The notes: generated by a model from the letters alone, not told the origin. Counted from the stretch's first letter, positions 1-5,669 are shown. The stretch is 5,669 bases of DNA from Verrucomicrobiales bacterium (GCA_003453085.1 DMMK01000538.1:1-5669), one strand, 5' to 3'. Translations and numbers: made by a program.

Positions 1-350
1 TGCGTGAACTGCGTGCCGCCATCGAGCACGGCGTGGTGATGAGCAACAGCAGCCGGGTAATGGCGAAGCATCTGCCCGCCTACCTTTCCCAGCCGGGCGG
101 CCTGGGCTGGCGGCTGCCAGTGCCCACGGCCACCGCCGGGGCGGGAAGCGAACCTGGCCCCGCCCAGCCCCCGAAAGCGGCGCTGGACATCCACGAGATG
201 GAAAAGCACCTCATTTTGAAAGCCCTCGAACAGGCAGACAACAACCGCAGTGAAGCGGCGGAACTCCTGGCCATGAGCCGCCGCACCCTTCAGCGGAAGC
301 TCAAGGAAATGGGCATGGTGCGCAAGCACCGGAAGCGCATCAAGCCCTGA
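1..350 (+). CDS. Sigma-54-dependent NtrC-type response regulator, C-terminal fragment (5' end outside window)
   Basis: Only the last 115 codons are present. The reading frame enters at base 3 and runs open from the window edge to a TGA at 348-350. The first residues, RELRAAIEHGVV, match the end of the AAA+ domain of sigma-54 activators (the 'VRELRNAIER' segment near sensor II), and the MAKHLPAYL that follows fits the usual hand-off from AAA+ to linker. A Pro/Ala/Gly-rich linker of about 30 residues precedes a Fis-type helix-turn-helix (HTH_8) with the diagnostic NNRSEAAELLAMSRRTLQRKL. The protein ends in a strongly basic tail (RKHRKRIKP) beyond the recognition helix. By family, such proteins open sigma-54 RNA polymerase complexes by ATP hydrolysis and usually carry an N-terminal receiver domain, which lies outside the window, so 'response regulator' rather than another enhancer-binding protein is inferred. 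The ATG at 33 is internal and not the true start. The gene converges on the sensor kinase at 421-2634, its possible partner. Confidence 0.9.
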   Translation, partial: RELRAAIEHGVVMSNSSRVMAKHLPAYLSQPGGLGWRLPVPTATAGAGSEPGPAQPPKAALDIHEMEKHLILKALEQADNNRSEAAELLAMSRRTLQRKLKEMGMVRKHRKRIKP

Positions 351-365
351 GCCGGACCGCGGCCT

Positions 366-384
366 GCCTGACCGTTTGTTAGGC
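366..384 (+). other. Small hairpin after the regulator gene
   Basis: GCCTGAC (366-372) and GTTAGGC (378-384) form a 7-bp stem around the loop CGTTT. Read as plus-strand RNA the only imperfection is one G-U pair; on the minus strand it becomes an A-C mismatch, so the structure favours the plus-strand transcript. The bases after it (TGTTAT) are only weakly T-rich. It may protect the 3' end of the regulator mRNA or assist termination. Confidence 0.3.
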
Positions 385-406
385 TGTTATGAAGCTGTAT
401 TTGCGC

Positions 407-430
407 CACCTGCTGAGGTGTCACTTTTTT
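407..430 (+). terminator. Possible weak intrinsic terminator for the regulator gene
   Basis: CACCT (407-411), loop GCTG, and AGGTG (416-420) form a 5-bp stem. It is followed by TCAC and a run of six T at 425-430. The orientation suits rightward transcription of the regulator gene. The T-run lies within the last codons of the opposing kinase gene, where it encodes the terminal lysines. The stem is short and a four-base spacer separates it from the T-run, so termination may be weak. On the minus strand there is no T-run after the hairpin. Confidence 0.35.
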
Positions 431-2634
431 AGCACCGGCAGCAGCACCCGGACGGTGGTCCCTTCGCCGGGGCTGCTTTGGATCTTGATGGTGCCCAGGT
501 GGCTTTTGACAATGCCGAGCACGGCGGCCATGCCGAGTCCGCGGCCGGTGAACTTGGTGGAGAAAAAGGGGTCGAAGACCATGCCGAGGATCTCCTGGGA
601 CATGCCCTGGCCACGATCCGCAATGTCGAGGTAAAGGTATTCACCGGGTGGTGGGGCGGGGTCCACATGGTTCTCCTGAAGATAGGCGGCATCGCAGTCC
701 ACCGTCCCGGTGCGGAGATGCACGGTGCTGGCACCTTCGGCAGCTTCGGAGGCATTGGTGAGAAGGTTGATGAGCAGGTGGCGCAGGCTTTCCCCGTCTG
801 CATGAATGGAAACGTCGGGTCCCAGGTGCTGCCACTCCAGCAGGTGGGAGGATGGCAGGCAGCACTTCAGGGTGGGCAGCGACTCCTCCATGAAATGGCG
901 CAGGGAGGTGTCCTCAAACTGGTGCATGCCGTGCCCGGTGCAGGTGAGCAGGACCCGGTTCAGGGCGGCCACGCGCTGGCTTTCACGGAGCACGCCGTCC
1001 ATGAAGTCGCGGGTTTGTCCTGCGGGAGACTGCATGCGGGCCAGTTCGGCATAGCTGGTTAGGGCCTGCAGAATGTTGTTGGAGTGGTGGCATACGCCGT
1101 TGGCTAGGCGGTGCAGGCTTTCGTACTTTTGGGACTGGATGAGGCGGTCCTTCAACCGGGACTGATGGCTCTCCGCCATTTTGAGGGAGGTGATGTCCTC
1201 GATGACGCTGAGCAGGCCGATGATTTCGCCCTGATCGTTTTTGAGAGGCACCTTGCTCTGGTAAAAGGCGCGCAGGGTGCCCCCTGCGGTGCGCAATGTC
1301 TTGTCGCTGAGCAGGACGGAACGTCCCTGATCCATGACCTCGTCATCGGAAAGGTCATTGGGCCCGGCCGCATCCTGCCAGGGGAGGCGGTCGCTGGTGA
1401 GGCCCTGGGCATTCTGCGGACTGCCAAAGCCGGCATAGTCGGCAAAGACTTGGTTGCAGCCCAGAATGCGCGATTGACGGTCTTTCCAGACGACGCCGAC
1501 GGGAATGGTGTTGATGACCGTTTGCAGCATGGCCTGGGCTTCGCGGGCCTGGCGTTCAGCGTTGGCGATGCGGTTGTTTACCCGGATGAGTCCGAGCACC
1601 AGGGCTGCCAGCAGAAAGGTGCTGCCCATGGTGCCGCCCAGTGTCCACCAGAGCCATGAGAGGTCCTTTTTGGGATCCCGCTCATAGAGAAACCCGTCGA
1701 GCGAGTAGCCCGCTGGCAGCATGCCAAGGCGAACGTAGGTGTCACCAATGTGCCGCCAGCGGCCTTCATTCATGTGACCGATGTCGATGAGTTCAGAGAA
1801 CATCAGCCGGGCCATTTCATCGGCTTCATAGTGCAGGCCCTCGCGGCTGATGGGGCACTGGTAGCGGGACTTGAGGAGATCAATGATTTCCTCACGGTGA
1901 CTCATGGCGTACTGCCAGCCCTTGAGCGTGGCATCGAGAAAGGCTCGCACGCGGGCCGGATGCTGGCGGATTTCTTCCTCCGTCGTGTAGAGGCAGTCGC
2001 CATAGAAGTCCACACCATAGTCGCGGGGCTGCAGGAGTCGGAATGGGATGCCCCGTTCGCGCAGTAAGAAGGGTTCATTGATGGTGTAGGCCCCCATGCC
2101 GGCGATGACGCCGCTGAGCATCTTTTCCGGGCTGAACTCGTAGGGGATGGTCTTGACCGCATCCGCCGCGAGGCCCTCGTTTTTAAACATGGCCAGTAGG
2201 GCAGGGGTGTCTTCCGGAGAGACGGCGACGGTCTTACCAGCCATCTGGTGCGGCGTATTGATTCCGCTGGCACCTGGCACCAGCAGGACTTCCGGCGAGT
2301 GCTGCAAAATGGCGGCCAGGGCTACCACGGGCTTGCCCTCGTTGCGATGGATCAGCATGGAGGAAAGGGCCACGGCGTACTGGCAGTTTCCGGAGGTGAG
2401 CTCATCGGCAAAATGGGTCTCCGGACCGCCTTCCTTCAGCGTGACATCCAGCCCCGCCTCCTTGTAAAAGCCCTTTTCCAAAGCCGCATAGTGGCCGGCG
2501 AATTGGAAGGCGTGTTTCCACTTCAATTGTACAGTGATTTTGTCCTGCGCATGAGCCGCAAGGGAGAGCAGAAAAAGGCTGGCCAGCAGAACTGGCTGCA
2601 GAGATCTTCGGAGGTTGGGGGGATGCAACATCAC
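421..2634 (-). CDS. Hybrid NMT1/THI5-like solute-binding domain - PAS - sensor histidine kinase
   Basis: This 737-aa protein combines periplasmic ligand binding with a cytoplasmic kinase. Residues 1-29 form a Sec signal peptide (basic start, Leu-rich core, likely cleavage after AHA). Residues 32 to about 245 match the NMT1/THI5-like (SBP_bac) family: QLKWKHAFQFAGHYAALEKG, then NEPFLLRERGIPF and RDYGVDFYGDCLYTTEEE. A helical extension holds the common GRWRHIGDTYVRLG (291-304). One membrane helix spans about 326-350, followed by a short coiled-coil-like stretch and a PAS domain (about 366-485, IPVGVVWKDRQSRILGCNQVF). The H-box is LHRLANGVCHHSNN (507-520) with phospho-acceptor H516. The ATPase has an N-box (LLINLLTNASEAAEG, 620-634), G1 (DRGQGM, 673-678), F-box (VFDPFFSTK, 686-694) and G2 (GRGLGMAAVLG, 697-707). 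No receiver, GGDEF or HAMP domain is present. The residue after H516 is His where the family normally has Asp. The ligand is unknown; homologous domains bind thiamine-pyrimidine precursors or sulfonates/nitrate, so a small N-containing compound is only an inference. The start is GTG at 2634, with ATG one codon on. Confidence 0.93.
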   Translation of the reverse strand: MMLHPPNLRRSLQPVLLASLFLLSLAAHAQDKITVQLKWKHAFQFAGHYAALEKGFYKEAGLDVTLKEGGPETHFADELTSGNCQYAVALSSMLIHRNEGKPVVALAAILQHSPEVLLVPGASGINTPHQMAGKTVAVSPEDTPALLAMFKNEGLAADAVKTIPYEFSPEKMLSGVIAGMGAYTINEPFLLRERGIPFRLLQPRDYGVDFYGDCLYTTEEEIRQHPARVRAFLDATLKGWQYAMSHREEIIDLLKSRYQCPISREGLHYEADEMARLMFSELIDIGHMNEGRWRHIGDTYVRLGMLPAGYSLDGFLYERDPKKDLSWLWWTLGGTMGSTFLLAALVLGLIRVNNRIANAERQAREAQAMLQTVINTIPVGVVWKDRQSRILGCNQVFADYAGFGSPQNAQGLTSDRLPWQDAAGPNDLSDDEVMDQGRSVLLSDKTLRTAGGTLRAFYQSKVPLKNDQGEIIGLLSVIEDITSLKMAESHQSRLKDRLIQSQKYESLHRLANGVCHHSNNILQALTSYAELARMQSPAGQTRDFMDGVLRESQRVAALNRVLLTCTGHGMHQFEDTSLRHFMEESLPTLKCCLPSSHLLEWQHLGPDVSIHADGESLRHLLINLLTNASEAAEGASTVHLRTGTVDCDAAYLQENHVDPAPPPGEYLYLDIADRGQGMSQEILGMVFDPFFSTKFTGRGLGMAAVLGIVKSHLGTIKIQSSPGEGTTVRVLLPVLKK

Positions 2635-2644
2635 AGGTGGCTAG

Positions 2645-2650
2645 CCTCCC
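2645..2650 (-). promoter_or_regulatory. Shine-Dalgarno of the sensor kinase
   Basis: On the minus strand GGGAGG lies 10 nt before the GTG at 2634 and 13 nt before the ATG at 2631. The spacing favours the GTG as the initiator. The two codons are adjacent, so the protein differs by one residue at most. Confidence 0.55.
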
Positions 2651-2701
2651 ATCTTCCGGCGTTTGAATCCAGCAGGATTTGCCTTTCATCATCGTCTGCC
2701 T

Positions 2702-2707
2702 GAAGGA
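2702..2707 (+). promoter_or_regulatory. Probable Shine-Dalgarno of the FAD oxidoreductase
   Basis: GAAGGA lies 12 nt before ATG 2720. It supports that start over an in-frame TTG at 2663, which would add 19 residues (beginning MNPAGFAFHH) unlike any FAD-domain N-terminus. The core overlaps the left arm of the inverted repeat at 2705-2719. Confidence 0.5.
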
Positions 2708-2719
2708 TGTGCCACATCC
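2705..2719. repeat. Perfect 7-bp inverted repeat abutting the oxidoreductase start codon
   Basis: GGATGTG (2705-2711), one C, and CACATCC (2713-2719) are exact reverse complements, ending one base before the ATG at 2720. As RNA it folds into a 6-bp stem with a GCC loop. It would occlude part of the purine-rich ribosome site GAAGGA (2702-2707). As DNA it is a compact operator-like palindrome. No regulator is identified. Confidence 0.5.
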
Positions 2720-3772
2720 ATGAATCCACGTTTTCTCATCATCGGCCAGGGGCTGGCGGGCACAGCGCTGGCCTGGCGGCTGCATCAGCGTGGTCGGCGT
2801 TTTTTGATTGTGGACCGGGACGTGGCACAGACATCATCCAAGGTGGCGGCAGGCTTGGTGACACCCATCACGGGCATGCGCCTGAACCTCAGTTGGCGTT
2901 ACGGTACACTCTACCCGGAAGCCCTGGCCTTTTATCAGGAGATGGAGACTCTCTTGCACCAGCGCTTTTATCATGAGGTGCCCATTGTGCGCCTGCTGCG
3001 GGATGAGAAGGTGGCGACTCTCTGGGAGAAGCGGCGGCTGCAGCCAGAGGTGCAGCCTTATGTGGCTAACCCGTCTGCTGGGCCACTGGTGGATGAGACC
3101 TTTTTTTCCAATCCCCACGGTGGATTCCAGCAGCAGCACAGTGGGTGGCTGGACACGGCTGCCTTCCTGGCGGCAAGCCGGGAGCATTTCCAAAACCTCG
3201 GGGCCTGGCAAGCTGGGGAGGTGGCGCCGGAGTCGTTGGGCATTGAGGCCTCCGGCGTGGTTTGGCAGGGAGAAACTTTTGCGGCGGCTGTTTTCTGCAC
3301 AGGCTGGGAGGCGGCGCTGCATCCTTGGTTTGACTGGGTGCCATTTCGTTCGGCGCGGGGCACTGTCCTCAGCCTGAAAGCGGAGACGGGGGACGAACGC
3401 CGCATCATCAATCGCGGCTGCTGGCTGCTGCCCAGGGCAGATGGCAGCCTGCGTGCCGGGCCTACCTATGAGCTGGACTTTGCCGATAGTGAAACGCCCG
3501 CGCCAGAAGCCTTGGAGGGTCTCGACAAAAAGCTGCGTGTACTTCTGAAACAAGACTTCACAGTCACCAGCAGCCAGACGGGCGTGCGCCCGATCATCCG
3601 GGGCCATGAGGCGCTGATCGGCCGTCATCCGGGGAGGCCTCAGATCGCCTTCATGAATGGCCTGGGTTCCAAAGGAGTCTTGCGCGCTCCATGGGTGGCG
3701 CGGCAGTTGACGGAACACTTGGTGGACGGAAGTCCTATCGAGGCTGGTTTGGACCTCTCGGGCAACGTTTAA
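2720..3772 (+). CDS. FAD-dependent oxidoreductase, DAO family (MnmC FAD-domain-like)
   Basis: This 350-aa flavoprotein uses an N-terminal Rossmann fold. Motif GQGLAG (residues 9-14) gives the GxGxxG that binds FAD diphosphate, and acidic D32 closes strand 2 (FLIVDRD). The segment SSKVAAGLVTPITGMRLNLS (39-58) is typical of the DAO (D-amino-acid oxidase/glycine oxidase) branch that includes the C-terminal FAD domain of the tRNA-modifying enzyme MnmC. The C-terminal FAD-contact region is MNGLGSKGVLRAPWVARQL (312-330), preceded by TGVRPIIRGHEALIG (287-301). No signal peptide or membrane helix is seen, so it should be cytoplasmic. By family it oxidises a C-N bond of an amine or amino acid, passing electrons to FAD; the actual substrate is unknown. 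The length suits a stand-alone DAO enzyme. The ATG at 2720 was chosen because the FAD motif starts at residue 5 and a GAAGGA precedes it. Its TAA overlaps the stop of the convergent HAD gene. Confidence 0.88.
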   Translation: MNPRFLIIGQGLAGTALAWRLHQRGRRFLIVDRDVAQTSSKVAAGLVTPITGMRLNLSWRYGTLYPEALAFYQEMETLLHQRFYHEVPIVRLLRDEKVATLWEKRRLQPEVQPYVANPSAGPLVDETFFSNPHGGFQQQHSGWLDTAAFLAASREHFQNLGAWQAGEVAPESLGIEASGVVWQGETFAAAVFCTGWEAALHPWFDWVPFRSARGTVLSLKAETGDERRIINRGCWLLPRADGSLRAGPTYELDFADSETPAPEALEGLDKKLRVLLKQDFTVTSSQTGVRPIIRGHEALIGRHPGRPQIAFMNGLGSKGVLRAPWVARQLTEHLVDGSPIEAGLDLSGNV

Positions 3773-4647
3773 AAATGTGGGGCGGAGACGGTGCCTTCTT
3801 CGATCTCCAGCTTCTTCCGGCGCACGATGTTGTCTGCGATGCTGAGGACCATTTCCTCAAGCAGCAGGCGGAGGTGGCTGCCGGGCCGGTAGTCTGCCGG
3901 GGCGATGTGTTTCACCCGGTCTGCCAGGGCGCTGAGCTGGTAGCATTTGCGGAAGCTGGCACGGTTCGATTCATCCGGGTTGTAAACAGCGATGGCATGA
4001 CCGCCGTAGCGTTTCATCAGGGTGAAACAGGGCACATCGGTGGGGCCATCACCGACATAGATCATGTTTTCAAACGGGATGGGCCGCAGTTCCGGATCCA
4101 TGTGGTCGTTCACATCCTCATGCGGTTCCAGCATGCCTTTGTTGATTCGGAAGATGTACTGCGTCTTGGTGGTGTGGCTGATGACGCGCTTGGGGAAGCT
4201 GATGCGGCCATCCTTGTCCTGGCCGAACTCGCAGCCAAAGATGCGTTTGACGAAAGGAGCCAGGGAACTGCCATCCAGCAGGATCTTCAGGCCGGAGGAG
4301 ATGATGTAGTGCTCGATACGGATGCCTAACAAACGATGCTGGCTGCTGAGGACGCCGTTCATCTCGTTGAAGATTTCCGGCACGCCCTTGTAGTAGCGCA
4401 GCTTGGCACCCAGGATGCGCAGCTCTTCATTGGTGGGCCGATCCATCTCCAGATAGTCGAGCATGCACTTCAGGTAGGCCAGTTCACCATCGTAACCTTC
4501 CTGGTCCACCAGCTCGCGACTTTTTTTCCAGAACTGGCCGGGGTTGATGCCGAAATGCGGGAAGAGCGTCTCGTCCTGCATGTAGGTGGGGCTCAGCGTC
4601 TGGTCGTAGTCGTAGATGATGCCAATCGTGGTCTGGAGGGCGGCCAT
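3769..4647 (-). CDS. HAD-superfamily hydrolase (phosphatase-like)
   Basis: This cytoplasmic protein of 292 aa carries the haloacid dehalogenase-type motifs in order. Motif I is DYDQT (13-17), with D13 the expected nucleophile and D15 the acid/base. Motif II is YIISSG (114-119). A motif III lysine is probably K161 (HTTKTQY). Motif IV is VGDGPTDVP (198-206), with D200 and D204 as Mg-binding candidates. About 95 mostly helical residues between motifs I and II form a C1-type cap that would set substrate choice, as in phosphoserine-phosphatase relatives. The substrate cannot be read from sequence. The ATG at 4647 places motif I at residue 13, as is usual. An in-frame TTG at 4683 would add 12 residues (304 aa). 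Neither start has a clear Shine-Dalgarno, so the start is uncertain. It lies 102 bp downstream of the epimerase gene on the same strand and might be co-transcribed with it. It ends tail-to-tail with the oxidoreductase, sharing TTAA. Confidence 0.88.
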   Translation of the reverse strand: MAALQTTIGIIYDYDQTLSPTYMQDETLFPHFGINPGQFWKKSRELVDQEGYDGELAYLKCMLDYLEMDRPTNEELRILGAKLRYYKGVPEIFNEMNGVLSSQHRLLGIRIEHYIISSGLKILLDGSSLAPFVKRIFGCEFGQDKDGRISFPKRVISHTTKTQYIFRINKGMLEPHEDVNDHMDPELRPIPFENMIYVGDGPTDVPCFTLMKRYGGHAIAVYNPDESNRASFRKCYQLSALADRVKHIAPADYRPGSHLRLLLEEMVLSIADNIVRRKKLEIEEGTVSAPHF

Positions 4648-4749
4648 GGGAAGTGAATGCGGGAGGAATTTGCTGCGGGGCAATGTGCGGCGGTTTTCCC
4701 AGGGAGCAACCCCGGCCCGTGCGAGTGGATGGATGCTACGGCTGCTGCC
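4648..4749. other. 102-bp spacer between epimerase and HAD genes
   Basis: No coding signal, strong promoter or terminator is apparent. Read on the minus strand, bases 4715-4699 can form a 6-bp GC-rich stem (one G-U pair) with a TTGCT loop, but no T-run follows. Whether the two minus-strand genes form one operon is therefore open. Confidence 0.4.
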
Positions 4750-5646
4750 TCAGCCCAAGGCTACAAAAGCGTCTTCGAGCTTCGGGTAAGCGAAGCGGTA
4801 GCCCAATTGGGTCGCCTGATTGGGAATCGCACGCTGGCTGCAGAGAAGCATCTCTTCGGCCATGCCACGCAGCAGCAGCCGAAGCGCCAGGGCCGGCGCA
4901 TGTAGAAAGGCGGGGCGCTTCAAGCTGTGGGCCAGCTTAGTGGTGAAGTTGCTGTTCAGTTCCGGATGCGGTGCGCAAAGGTTCAGGGGACCGGTGACCT
5001 GACTGTTTTCAATCGCCCAAAGCATGAGAGCGGCTTCATCTTCGACATGGATCCAGGACATCCACTGGCGGCCTTTGCCCAGCCGACCTCCCAGGCCATA
5101 GCGGAAGGCGCGGCTCATCAGCGGATAGGCCCCGCCGTCCTCGGCCAGGACCATGCTGGTGCGCAGATGAACGACACGCGCGCCCCACTTCCCGGCCTGG
5201 CTGGCCGCCACCTCCCACTGCCCGCAGAGATCGGCCAGAAAACCGGTCCCTTGCGAAGACTGCTCATCCAGCAAGCTGTCTCCCCGGCTGCCGTAATAGC
5301 CGATGCCCGAAGCTGCGAGGACGGTGGTGGGTCGGTTCTCCGGAGTCCAGCTTTGCACATGGGCCATGATGGCCTGGGTGAGGTCCACCCGGCTCTTCCA
5401 AATGCGGTTCTTTTTGTCAGCCGTCCACAGTCCCATCAGCGATTCGCCCGCGAGATGGACGAGGACATCCAGCCGGGTTTCTGGCAACTTGGCGGGCGTT
5501 TCGGAGGGCAGTTGCAACGTCTGCACCGCATCGCGCGAAGGCGTTTTTTTACGGCTGTAGGCGATGACTTCATGGCCGCTGGCGGTGGCCAGCTTGGCAA
5601 AAGCCTGACCTATCAACCCCGTGGCTCCTGTGATGCCAATGCGCAT
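4750..5646 (-). CDS. TIGR01777-family NAD(P)-binding epimerase-like protein (YfcH/SDR39U1-like)
   Basis: The 298-aa protein is a full-length member of the atypical short-chain dehydrogenase group TIGR01777. It opens with a Rossmann nucleotide loop, GATGLIG (7-13). Family hallmarks follow: VHLAGESL (63-70), KNRIWKSRVDLT (79-90), SGIGYYGSRGD (113-123), LDEQSSQGTGFLADLCGQWE (126-145), RVVHLRTSMVLAEDGGAY (157-174) and GKGRQWMSWIHVED (190-203). The C-terminal DUF1731-like part holds RPAFLHAPALALRLLLRGMAEEMLL (first 16 residues RPAFLHAPALALRLLL, 244-259). The classical YxxxK catalytic pair is not evident, as expected in this group. The biochemical role is undefined across the family (E. coli YfcH, human SDR39U1), so no reaction is assigned. 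The ATG at 5646 starts directly on the first Rossmann strand. Only 23 upstream bases are visible and no Shine-Dalgarno is seen. It may be co-transcribed with the HAD gene downstream. Confidence 0.92.
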   Translation of the reverse strand: MRIGITGATGLIGQAFAKLATASGHEVIAYSRKKTPSRDAVQTLQLPSETPAKLPETRLDVLVHLAGESLMGLWTADKKNRIWKSRVDLTQAIMAHVQSWTPENRPTTVLAASGIGYYGSRGDSLLDEQSSQGTGFLADLCGQWEVAASQAGKWGARVVHLRTSMVLAEDGGAYPLMSRAFRYGLGGRLGKGRQWMSWIHVEDEAALMLWAIENSQVTGPLNLCAPHPELNSNFTTKLAHSLKRPAFLHAPALALRLLLRGMAEEMLLCSQRAIPNQATQLGYRFAYPKLEDAFVALG

Positions 5647-5669
5647 GTTATAGTTTTACGTCAGTACCC

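Larger units (their letters stand above)
2635..2719. promoter_or_regulatory. Divergent intergenic region between sensor kinase and FAD oxidoreductase
   Basis: The kinase (leftward) and the oxidoreductase (rightward) start back to back, so any promoters local to these two genes must lie in or near these 85 bp. I see no convincing -35/-10 pair. TTGAAT (2663-2668) resembles a rightward -35, but the best -10 near it (TTTCAT, 2684-2689) is poor and spaced at 15 bp. Two inverted repeats occur: AATCC-AGCA-GGATT (2666-2679) and the perfect 7-bp repeat at 2705-2719. Both contain GGAT/ATCC half-sites and could be operators, but this is speculative. Confidence 0.4.

Noticed and set aside
478..1659. Long plus-strand open frames (478-1062 and 1111-1659) antisense to the kinase
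   Set aside because: They are in exact codon register with the minus-strand kinase gene, as expected from GC-rich codon bias, and their translations show no recognisable domain, whereas the kinase matches known domains throughout.
2697..2714. Sigma-54-like -24 element TGGCAC on the minus strand upstream of the kinase
   Set aside because: The nearest GC that could serve as the -12 element is 12 nt from the GG instead of the strict 10 nt, so it does not form a valid sigma-54 promoter.
2663..2719. Upstream TTG start adding 19 residues to the FAD oxidoreductase
   Set aside because: The extra residues do not resemble a flavoprotein N-terminus and there is no ribosome site before the TTG, whereas ATG 2720 has GAAGGA upstream and begins just before the FAD-binding strand.
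3691..4329. 212-codon plus-strand frame opposite the HAD gene
   Set aside because: It is codon-aligned antisense to a gene with clear HAD motifs and starts inside the oxidoreductase; no family resemblance is visible.
373..4335. 12-bp match CGTTTGTTAGGC (373-384) repeated inverted at 4324-4335, resembling an integron attC core (GTTRRRY)
   Set aside because: A 12-mer match on either strand is expected about once or twice by chance in 5.7 kb; the second copy is inside HAD coding sequence and there is no integrase or paired attC structure.
5647..5652. TATAAC directly before the epimerase ATG as a -10 for a leaderless mRNA
   Set aside because: A -10 touching the ATG would place the transcription start inside the coding region, so it cannot serve this start codon.

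Overview
The window is a GC-rich, gene-dense bacterial chromosomal segment with four complete genes and the 3' end of a fifth. The protein families and the weak or absent Shine-Dalgarno sequences before several starts suggest a Verrucomicrobia-like (Prosthecobacter/Verrucomicrobium-type) organism. That is an impression from protein style, not a demonstrated placement. I see no IS element, CRISPR array, tRNA, rRNA or prophage gene.

Layout, left to right: (1) 1-350, plus strand: the C-terminal end of a sigma-54 activator / NtrC-type response regulator (end of the AAA+ domain, a Pro/Ala linker and a Fis-type helix-turn-helix). (2) 351-420: a short convergent gap with two small hairpins. The second is followed by a T6 run lying inside the last codons of the opposing gene. 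(3) 421-2634, minus strand: a 737-aa membrane sensor kinase. It has a signal peptide, a periplasmic NMT1/THI5-like solute-binding domain, one membrane helix, a PAS domain and an NtrB-like kinase core. (4) 2635-2719: an 85-bp divergent intergenic region with a perfect inverted repeat abutting the next start codon. (5) 2720-3772, plus strand: a 350-aa FAD-dependent DAO-family oxidoreductase resembling the FAD half of MnmC. (6) 3769-4647, minus strand: a HAD-superfamily hydrolase whose stop codon overlaps that of the oxidoreductase. (7) 4750-5646, minus strand: a TIGR01777-type (YfcH-like) NAD(P)-dependent epimerase-like protein, upstream of the HAD gene on the same strand.

How the genes may work together: the sensor kinase and the NtrC-type regulator face each other, and kinases of this H-box class commonly pair with NtrC-type regulators. 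A periplasmic ligand signal feeding sigma-54-dependent transcription is therefore plausible but unproven. The oxidoreductase, HAD and epimerase genes look like ordinary housekeeping or accessory metabolism with no obvious shared pathway. The most interesting points are the solute-binding-protein/kinase fusion with no transporter genes in view, and its altered H-box, where the residue after the phospho-acceptor histidine is His rather than Asp. I found no convincing undescribed multi-gene system in these 5.7 kb.
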